From assembly GCA_019509895.1 (NCBI GenBank), contig JAEKLK010000313.1:1-10465 (forward strand): DNA of 10,465 nt, written 5' to 3'. Both the position numbers and the translations under genes were made by a program. Each line of letters opens with the position of its first letter. Within the stretch, counting starts at the first letter, position 1. Origin of the DNA: Betaproteobacteria bacterium. Lineage in GTDB: Bacteria > Pseudomonadota > Gammaproteobacteria > Burkholderiales > SG8-39. Below, piece after piece: positions 6,020-10,465 of this stretch. The notes beneath the pieces were generated by a model, which saw nothing but the letters and a program-made list of their open reading frames with translations, was not told the DNA's origin and did no database searches.

Positions 6020-6594
6020 TCCGGACGATCGCGTGCGACGAGCGAAAGATAGTCGCTCACCGGGCGGCCGGCGAGCGGTTTCATCAACACGCGGATGGTA
6101 TGCAGTTGCTCGCCGAGCTGTACGCCTTCGCGCTTGCGCAATTCAAGGTAGCCGAGCTTCTGCCAGAAGCGCTCGGCCGGCGCATTGCCCTGCGCCACGC
6201 CGAGGCGGATCCACTGGCAGCCTTGCGAACGCAGCCACGACTCGAGCGCGCCGTACCAAAGCTGCGCCGCACCCGTGCCATGCAACCGCGTCGCGATGAT
6301 GAAGAGACCGATGTGCCAGACGCCCGCCGCAAAGAGATTGGCGACCATCTCCGCCAGGCCGATGATCGCGCCGCTCGCATCGCGAAAGGCGACGAGCGAT
6401 TTGCGCGTGAAGTCCCATTCCGCCGGCGGCAGCGCTTCGAGCTCCTCTTGCGCGGCGCCCGGGCCGGGCGGCTCGCCGGTGACGCGCAGGTAGTACTCGG
6501 GACTCGCTTCCAGAAAGCGCTGCACCTCGGACACCTCTGCGCCGGTCACTTCGCTCGCGTGGCCCTCGCCCGCCGTGAAGAGCGCACCTGGCAA
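6016..6594 (-). CDS. GNAT-family N-acetyltransferase
   Basis: Residues numbered from the proposed TTG start at 6592-6594 give 192 aa. The open frame continues upstream, but that part is antisense-like Arg-rich sequence inside the deacetylase gene. No ATG exists near the true 5' end. TTG 5 nt after the deacetylase stop is the most economical start; GTG codons slightly further in are alternatives. The acetyl-CoA fold is clear: beta-strands in KSLVAFRDASGAIIGLAEM, then IGLFIIATRLHGTGAAQLW with the RLHGTGA pyrophosphate-binding loop. The region RLGVAQGNAPAERFWQKLGY is the usual motif B, ending in FW-KLGY. The N-terminal segment around FLEASPEYYLRVTGEPPG resembles a group of GNATs common in proteobacteria. 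It should acetylate an amine, possibly the product of the neighbouring hydrolases. The stop overlaps the GGT start by 4 bp, so the two are probably made together. Confidence 0.85.
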   Translation of the reverse strand: MPGALFTAGEGHASEVTGAEVSEVQRFLEASPEYYLRVTGEPPGPGAAQEELEALPPAEWDFTRKSLVAFRDASGAIIGLAEMVANLFAAGVWHIGLFIIATRLHGTGAAQLWYGALESWLRSQGCQWIRLGVAQGNAPAERFWQKLGYLELRKREGVQLGEQLHTIRVLMKPLAGRPVSDYLSLVARDRPE

Positions 6595-6599
6595 TGGAA

Positions 6600-7496
6600 T
6601 TACGAATTCGCGCGCGCGTAGCGCACGATCTCGGCGTGCGTGGCGAACCAGACGCCCTCGTGGCCGCGCATATGGCGGATGAGCTCTTCCAGGATCCAGA
6701 CGCGCGAGCGGTAGCCGATGACATGCGGATGCATGGTGAGCTGGAAGAGGCCGCACTCGCGGTACGCGGCATCGAACTCCCGCTTGAAGATGTCGAATAC
6801 ATCCGCTGGGGGCGTGTACGGCCTGAGCGCCGCGAAGCGGTTCATGTTGAAGTACACCGCGTCGTCGCGAATCCATTCCACCGGCAGCTCGACCACGCCG
6901 GTCGCGTTCCCGTCCATGAGGAGCTCATAGCAATCGACATCGGCCATCAGCGACGAGTCGTATTCGAGACCCATCTCCTGGGTGATGGCGAGCGTCTGCG
7001 GGCTGAAGTCCCACGACGGCGTGCGGATGCCGACCGGCCGGACGCCGCAAATCTTCTCCAGCGTTTCGGCGGAGCGCATCTGCAGCTCGCGCTCATCTTT
7101 TGCTGGCAGCTCGGAGTTGCGCTCGTGGATCCAGCCATGGATGCCAATCTCGTGGCCCTCGGCGATCAGGCGGCGCTGCTCCTCCGGATAAAGGAGCGCG
7201 GTGACCGCCGGCACGAAAAAGCTCGCCCTGACGCCCGCGCGCCGCAGGATTTCCAGGATGCGCGGGATTCCCTGACGCGCACCGTACTGGCCCTGCGAGA
7301 GGCGCCCGATCGACTGCCCGCCATCGCGCAGCTCGTTCGTGTCCTGATCGGAATCGAACGAGAGTGCCACCGCGCAGCGCGCGCCGCCGTGCCAGCTTTT
7401 CGGCTTGAGCGGCCGCCCGGCGCGCACCTGCTCGACGATGCGGCGCCATTGCTCGTCCTTCCATTGCCAGGGCTGCAGCGTGCGGTCGTCGTTCAT
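6600..7496 (-). CDS. CE4 polysaccharide-deacetylase-fold hydrolase (PuuE/cyclic-imidase-like)
   Basis: This 298-residue protein has the NodB-homology (polysaccharide deacetylase) fold. The ATG (7494-7496) overlaps the TctC stop as ATGA, with GGGGA 5 nt upstream. Motif 1 is SFDSD (46-50), giving the catalytic and metal Asp48 and Asp50. Motif 2 is His120 and His124 in HGWIHE. Motif 3 is RTPSWDF with Arg158. The late His is His256 in MHPH. There is no signal peptide or membrane anchor, so it acts in the cytoplasm. This and the FDSD form of motif 1 fit the subgroup that includes the PuuE-type allantoinase, cyclic-imide hydrolases and HpPgdA-like proteins, rather than secreted chitin or xylan deacetylases. 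A ring-opening amidohydrolase on a small imide or ureide is my best guess; a true sugar deacetylase remains possible. The codons up to 8483 in this frame belong to an antisense shadow and are not part of the gene. Confidence 0.88.
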   Translation of the reverse strand: MNDDRTLQPWQWKDEQWRRIVEQVRAGRPLKPKSWHGGARCAVALSFDSDQDTNELRDGGQSIGRLSQGQYGARQGIPRILEILRRAGVRASFFVPAVTALLYPEEQRRLIAEGHEIGIHGWIHERNSELPAKDERELQMRSAETLEKICGVRPVGIRTPSWDFSPQTLAITQEMGLEYDSSLMADVDCYELLMDGNATGVVELPVEWIRDDAVYFNMNRFAALRPYTPPADVFDIFKREFDAAYRECGLFQLTMHPHVIGYRSRVWILEELIRHMRGHEGVWFATHAEIVRYARANS

Positions 7497-8461
7497 TTGG
7501 TCCCCGCTCTGATCTTGCGCGCGAGCTCGTTGATGAATCCCGCCTCGTGTTCCACGAACCGGGCGAACTCGGCGGGCGGCATGCCGACGCCTTCCAGTCC
7601 CTGCGCGTCGAACTGCTGCTTCACATCCGCATCCGCGAGCGCCTTCACCACCTCGCCATGGACGCGATTCACGATCTCGCGCGGCGCACCGGCCGGAAGC
7701 CAAAGGCCGAACCAGTTGATAAGGTTGTAGCTGGCGAAGCCCGCTTCCTGCATCGTCGGCACATCGGGCAGGCCCTTCCAGCGCTTCGCTCCCGTGAGCG
7801 CGAGCACCTTCACCTTTCCCGCGTGCGCCTGCTGCGCGGCGAGCTGCGTGCCGACGAAGAAGAGGTCGATGCGTCCGGTGAGGACATCGGTCATCACCTC
7901 GGCGACGCCTTTGTACTGCACGGCGACGATGTCGACGCCGGCCATCGCCTTCATCAGCTCGGCTGGAATGTGGCTCGCCGTGCCGATGCCGGCCGAGCCG
8001 TAGTTCAGCTTGCCCGGATTTTGCCGCGCATAGGCGACGAGCTCCTGCACCGTCTTGTAAGGCGTGCTGGGCGGCACGATGAGCGCCTGGCCGAAATTCT
8101 GTGCAGCCAGCGTCACGTGCGTGAAGTCCTTCACCGGATCGAACGGCACGTTGTCGTTGAAAGGCGGCGTGTTCACATGCGAAGCGGTGGTGAAGAGCCA
8201 CGTGTAGCCATCGGGCGGCGTCTTTGCCACATAGGCGGTGCCGACGATGCCGCCGGCGCCGGCGCGGTTCTCGATCACCAGCGGTTGGCCGAGATTCATC
8301 TTCGGCGCCAGCATGCGGATGATCAGATCCGGCGGCCCGCCGGGCGGTGAGGGCACGACGACGCGGATGGGTTTGCTGGGCCAGTCCTTCGGCTGAGCGG
8401 GCGTCGTACTGTAGACCAGCGCGACAATCAATCCCATTAGAAGGCGTGTAGCCACGACCAT
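7493..8461 (-). CDS. Bug/TctC-family periplasmic solute-binding protein
   Basis: This 322-residue protein has a Sec signal (hydrophobic 6-20, cleavage probably near residues 20-23). It is followed by the Bug/TctC signature: DWPSKPIRVVVPSPPGGPPD, then ENRAGAGGIVGTAYVAKTPPDGYT and the SAGIGTASHIPAELM region. These proteins are the receptors of the tripartite tricarboxylate transporter (TTT) family. They close on small carboxylates, amides or amino acids, and are often encoded beside catabolic genes without their TctA/TctB membrane partners, as here. The start ATG (8459-8461) is 3 nt downstream of the toxin stop. The Shine-Dalgarno is weak, with GGCGG about 8 nt upstream, so expression may depend on translation of the toxin gene. 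Overlap of its stop with the deacetylase ATG places it as first gene of the hydrolase set. Its substrate probably is the operon substrate. Confidence 0.92.
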   Translation of the reverse strand: MVVATRLLMGLIVALVYSTTPAQPKDWPSKPIRVVVPSPPGGPPDLIIRMLAPKMNLGQPLVIENRAGAGGIVGTAYVAKTPPDGYTWLFTTASHVNTPPFNDNVPFDPVKDFTHVTLAAQNFGQALIVPPSTPYKTVQELVAYARQNPGKLNYGSAGIGTASHIPAELMKAMAGVDIVAVQYKGVAEVMTDVLTGRIDLFFVGTQLAAQQAHAGKVKVLALTGAKRWKGLPDVPTMQEAGFASYNLINWFGLWLPAGAPREIVNRVHGEVVKALADADVKQQFDAQGLEGVGMPPAEFARFVEHEAGFINELARKIRAGTK

Positions 8462-8464
8462 AGA

Positions 8465-8758
8465 TTATGTCCGCCGGTGCCAATAACCGGGACGCCGCCG
8501 CTGATGCGCAAGCGCAAGAATCTCAATCGAAGCGGCGCGATGGCGATAGACGATGCTGTACGGATAACGAGCCACGACCGCGCGCCGCACATCGGCGAAC
8601 ACTGGCGTACCCGCATCCGGAAAGTCGCAGAGGAGCGCTATGGTTCTTTCCACTTCCGCCGCCAACGACTTGCCCAAACCCGGCATTCGCGACTCATAGA
8701 AGAGCGCGGCCTCTGCGAGTTCAGCGTCCGCGTCCGGATGAAAGCGATGCGGTATCAC
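8465..8758 (-). CDS. RelE/ParE-family toxin
   Basis: This 97-residue protein has the RelE/ParE fold. The sequence starts with GTG (8756-8758), which overlaps the antitoxin stop as GTGA, so the toxin is coupled to its antitoxin. Typical family landmarks are HPDADAELAEAALFYE (7-22), the LGKSLAAEVERTI helix (28-40), the strand VVARYPYSIVYR (61-72), and the C-terminal ALAHQRRRPGYW (82-93), a hallmark of the ParE branch. Whether it cuts ribosome-bound mRNA or poisons gyrase cannot be decided; ParE-like sequence favours gyrase. It is full length with no frame damage, so it is probably active or recently active. The gene ends 3 nt before the Bug/TctC start, so the module and the transport gene are in the same transcription unit. 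Confidence 0.9.
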   Translation of the reverse strand: MIPHRFHPDADAELAEAALFYESRMPGLGKSLAAEVERTIALLCDFPDAGTPVFADVRRAVVARYPYSIVYRHRAASIEILALAHQRRRPGYWHRRT

Positions 8759-8985
8759 CCCAGCCGTCGGCGCAGCCGGGCGAACACCTCGTCACCAGGG
8801 ATAAGCTTCACTTCACCGCCATCGATCTGGGAGATGCGACGCTCGATCTCCCGCCGCCAGGCCTCTTCTACATCGGCCTCCGCAGGGCCATCGAGCGATT
8901 CAATAAGGGACAGCGCGAGTTCCGCCCGTTCCGCTTCAGACAATTGGGCGGCCTTTTTCTTCAGTTCCGTAAGCGTATCGGACAT
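8755..8985 (-). CDS. Antitoxin of the addiction module (PF09720 type)
   Basis: This 76-residue protein matches the 'addiction module component' antitoxin family (PF09720/TIGR02574), which is paired with RelE/ParE toxins. Conserved features are LKKKAAQLSEAERAELALSL near the N-terminus (8-27), EEAWRREIERRISQIDGGEV (40-59) and the C-terminal VFARLRRRL, which binds the toxin. The ATG at 8983-8985 has no Shine-Dalgarno; instead a TATAAT box ends 6 nt before it, so the mRNA is predicted to be leaderless. A 10-bp perfect palindrome (8984-8993) covers the -10 end and the first bases of the gene and could be an operator, as such modules usually autoregulate. The stop overlaps the toxin start by 4 bp. 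Confidence 0.9.
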   Translation of the reverse strand: MSDTLTELKKKAAQLSEAERAELALSLIESLDGPAEADVEEAWRREIERRISQIDGGEVKLIPGDEVFARLRRRLG

Positions 8986-8993
8986 CGGCCGAT
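8984..8993. promoter_or_regulatory. Palindrome over the antitoxin start, possible autoregulatory operator
   Basis: ATCGGCCGAT is a perfect 10-bp palindrome. It overlaps both the end of the -10 box and the ATG of the antitoxin gene. Antitoxins or their complexes usually repress their own promoter by binding such sites. Which protein binds is inferred, and PF09720 antitoxins are not all known DNA binders. Confidence 0.45.
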
Positions 8994-9019
8994 TATACGT
9001 TCGCCTCTATGGACGTCAG
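8992..9019 (-). promoter_or_regulatory. Sigma-70-type promoter of the toxin-antitoxin module
   Basis: Minus-strand elements are CTGACG (9014-9019, 4 of 6 to TTGACA), a 16-bp spacer and a perfect TATAAT (8992-8997). The -10 box incorporates the TAA stop codon of the Gfo/Idh/MocA gene, so the promoter lies wholly inside the end of that gene. Transcription would begin at or next to the antitoxin ATG, giving a leaderless mRNA. It could also drive the Bug/TctC and hydrolase genes downstream. Confidence 0.68.
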
Positions 9020-10009
9020 CCGAGCCTCGCGCACCGAGCGCACGATCGCTTCCAGCACGGCGACATTGTGTACTTCATCGCCGCCCGGGACGGCGATCGG
9101 CTTGCCCTCGACCGCGGCGCGCGCGAAATGCTCGAGCTCGGCGCGCTCGGTGCTCGTCTTCGGGAAAGTGCGGACTTCGGGCGGCTGCTTCTTCATCGGA
9201 TCATTGAAGTCGATGAAGCAATGCTTGAGGCCCCACGTGTGCAGGTGCTCGACGTCGCCGACCTCGGCCCATCCCTTGGAGCCGAAGATCTGCAGGCGCC
9301 AGGTTTCGGCGGTAGCGATGACCGTGCCGAGGTAGCCGCTGGCGCCGGCGCGGAAGCGGAAGAGCATCGAGGTGGTGTCGTCGACGCCGTAGTCGTGCAC
9401 CAGGCGGTGGCTTTGCGCGAAGACGCTGCCGATGTGGCCGGCGAGGTAGAGCATCGCGTCGACGACGTGCACGCCGCGGCCGGTCATGCCGCCGGCGGGC
9501 ACTTCATCGCGGTCCTGGCGCCAGTGCTCGCGCGCGAAGCGATAGGCGCTCGGGCCGCAGAAATTGCCCTCGATGTGCAGCAGCTTGCCGAGCCGGCCGT
9601 CGTCCAGCATGCGACGCACTTCGTTCAGCGCCGGCTGGAAGCGCCAGTTGTAGCCGACTGCGAGGGTCAGGTGCTGCTCGGCGCACGCGCGGACCGCCGC
9701 CTCGGCCTCCTTGGCGTCGAGGCCGAGCGGTTTCTCGACGAAGACGTGCTTGCCGGCGCGCGCTGCCTCCAGGATCTGCGCGCCGTGCAGGGAGTGCGGC
9801 GTCGCGAGCACCACGGCGTCCACCTCGCGAGCGCCGAGTAGCCGCTCGTAGCTCTCCACCAGCCGGATGCCGTGCTGCCGGCAGAAGTCCGCGGCCTTGG
9901 CCGGCGTCTGCGTCGCGCCGGCGACGAAGCGAATGTGCTCGCTTCCCTGAACGCTTGTGACGAGGTTGCGTCCCCAGGTGCCGATACCGACGATCGCTGC
10001 GCGGATCAC
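8993..10009 (-). CDS. Gfo/Idh/MocA-family NAD(P)-dependent oxidoreductase
   Basis: This 338-residue protein has the two-domain layout of the family. The N-terminal Rossmann fold starts at once with IVGIGTWGRN (6-15), the GxGxxG-type dinucleotide loop. VVLATPHSLHG (66-76) follows, then the catalytic EKP motif (Glu92-Lys93-Pro94). Next come GYNWRFQP (119-126) and, in the C-terminal domain, GGMTGRGVHVVD with His181 and Asp184. The reaction is oxidation or reduction of a sugar-like or inositol-like hydroxyl/keto group in the cytoplasm, with unknown substrate. The start is GTG (10007-10009), because the Rossmann motif follows directly. A CATAAT hexamer lies 6 nt upstream (10016-10021), so it might be leaderless, although no good -35 is present. 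It sits 18 bp after the YcxB-like gene and 7 bp before the antitoxin ATG. Confidence 0.92.
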   Translation of the reverse strand: MIRAAIVGIGTWGRNLVTSVQGSEHIRFVAGATQTPAKAADFCRQHGIRLVESYERLLGAREVDAVVLATPHSLHGAQILEAARAGKHVFVEKPLGLDAKEAEAAVRACAEQHLTLAVGYNWRFQPALNEVRRMLDDGRLGKLLHIEGNFCGPSAYRFAREHWRQDRDEVPAGGMTGRGVHVVDAMLYLAGHIGSVFAQSHRLVHDYGVDDTTSMLFRFRAGASGYLGTVIATAETWRLQIFGSKGWAEVGDVEHLHTWGLKHCFIDFNDPMKKQPPEVRTFPKTSTERAELEHFARAAVEGKPIAVPGGDEVHNVAVLEAIVRSVREARLTSIEANV

Positions 10010-10015
10010 CCCGCC

Positions 10016-10021
10016 ATTATG
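10016..10021 (-). promoter_or_regulatory. Possible -10 element before the Gfo/Idh/MocA gene
   Basis: CATAAT on the minus strand matches TATAAT at 5 of 6 positions and stands 6 nt before the GTG, the same spacing as the toxin-antitoxin promoter. There is no recognisable -35 at 16-18 bp upstream. The preceding gene ends only 18 bp before the GTG, so this may simply be a weak internal promoter. Confidence 0.3.
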
Positions 10022-10027
10022 CGAGGG

Positions 10028-10465
10028 CTAGGGCTGCCCGGATGGCAGGGCGCTCGTCGCGTAGCTGCGCGCAGCGCGCAGGAATTCCGCCCGGTCGGCC
10101 GCGGAGGCAAAGGCGCGATTGGAGGTGAACTCGATCCCTGCGGTCACATCCTCGATCGAAACGATGGTGCGCCACTCGCGAATCGAGCGCGTTCCCGCCT
10201 GGCTGACCTGCAGTCCGGCGGGGCTGATCTCCACCTCGCAGGTGTAAGGCCCGTCGCTGCCGAAGCGCTCGCGCATGAACTGGCGAAGCCGCGATCTGCG
10301 CGCGCTCGCCATGCCGGCGGGATAGAGGCTCGCCGTGATGCCAATCGCTGCCGCGGCGGCGAAGAGCCGCCAGCCGATCGCGGCCGGCGCGCTTACATAG
10401 GCAAGTGCCGCGGCGATGCAGCACATCACCACGGTGCTTTGCGAGCGCCAGTAGCGGATAAGGCG
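10028..10465 (-). CDS. YcxB-like membrane protein, C-terminal part (5' end outside window)
   Basis: The frame is open to the right edge: codons before the first in-window GTG (10432) read RLIRYWRSQST with no stop, so this is probably a 3' fragment of a longer gene. The visible part has two hydrophobic stretches (roughly the first 20 residues after the GTG, and WRLFAAAAAIGITASLY just after). A basic loop (ARRSRLRQFMRERF) follows, then a soluble domain: YTCEVEISPAGLQVSQAG, the REWRTIVSIEDVTAGIEFT strands, and an FLRAARSY helix. The TM pair followed by a small PH-like beta domain with a W-x-x-I/V segment is the YcxB-like (PF14317) pattern. These proteins have no known biochemical role. The gene ends 18 bp before the oxidoreductase on the same strand and may be the head of the gene run, but I see no functional tie. 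Confidence 0.7.
   Translation of the reverse strand, partial: RLIRYWRSQSTVVMCCIAAALAYVSAPAAIGWRLFAAAAAIGITASLYPAGMASARRSRLRQFMRERFGSDGPYTCEVEISPAGLQVSQAGTRSIREWRTIVSIEDVTAGIEFTSNRAFASAADRAEFLRAARSYATSALPSGQP

Noticed and set aside
5338..6621. 427-residue plus-strand open frame opposite the GGT and GNAT genes
   Set aside because: It is extremely Arg/Ala-rich and antisense to two confident genes. Long antisense frames are common at this GC content.
7497..8483. Upstream extension of the deacetylase frame into the Bug/TctC gene, suggesting a 627-residue fusion
   Set aside because: The extension is a shifted frame of the TctC gene (Arg/His-rich). The deacetylase has its own ATG at 7496 with a Shine-Dalgarno and the ATGA overlap.
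1..10465. CRISPR arrays, tRNA/rRNA genes, insertion sequences, prophage attachment sites
   Set aside because: I looked for spaced direct repeats, cloverleaf-type sequence, transposase motifs and duplicated ends and saw none.

Overview
This is a GC-rich, densely packed proteobacterial chromosome segment. It is most likely betaproteobacterial (Burkholderiales-like): it carries a Bug/TctC-type tripartite tricarboxylate transporter (TTT) receptor, a PhyH-family dioxygenase, a Tat-exported metal-dependent amidohydrolase and a DUF4142 protein, genes often found in those genomes. The taxonomic call is inference; there is no rRNA or other marker gene in the window.

Layout from left to right. (1) 1-749, minus strand: a TetR-family repressor followed, with a 4-bp ATGA overlap, by the N-terminus of a HlyD/YbhG-like efflux adaptor lipoprotein that runs off the left edge. 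(2) 749-1824: a perfect 7-4-7 inverted repeat overlaps the tetR start codon, and a nearly identical copy lies at 1406-1421. Between and after these copies lie a small two-TM hypothetical protein (906-1412, plus) and a 64-aa glycine-zipper lipoprotein (1528-1722, plus). A REPIN-like element (two inverted REP hairpins) follows at 1746-1824. (3) 1941-3853: a phytanoyl-CoA dioxygenase-like gene (plus) and a Tat-signal amidohydrolase (minus) converge and share a CTAG at their stop codons. (4) 3888-4459: a secreted DUF4142 protein (minus) with a clear intrinsic terminator. (5) 4538-10465: one long minus-strand run of eight tightly spaced genes. In order of transcription these are a YcxB-like membrane protein (5' end outside the window), a Gfo/Idh/MocA oxidoreductase, a PF09720-type antitoxin, a RelE/ParE toxin, a Bug/TctC solute-binding protein, a CE4 polysaccharide-deacetylase-fold hydrolase, a GNAT acetyltransferase and a gamma-glutamyltransferase-like Ntn hydrolase.

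How the genes may work together. The last four genes are joined by 4-bp ATGA overlaps or a 5-nt gap and look like a small-molecule uptake and hydrolysis operon. The Bug protein would capture a carboxylate or amide-type solute, the CE4-fold enzyme resembles cyclic-imide and allantoinase-type amidohydrolases, and the GGT homologue would cleave an amide. The GGT homologue keeps the autoprocessing Thr-Thr-His but lacks the usual Ser-Ser and Asp-Asp substrate-site residues, so its substrate is probably not a standard gamma-glutamyl compound. A toxin-antitoxin pair sits directly upstream, only 3 nt from the receptor gene. It has its own near-consensus promoter, whose -10 box is built into the stop codon of the preceding oxidoreductase gene.

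The strongest candidates for something undescribed are the paired TetR operators, the operon with the non-canonical GGT homologue, and the toxin-antitoxin pair inserted into a metabolic gene run with an apparently leaderless promoter.
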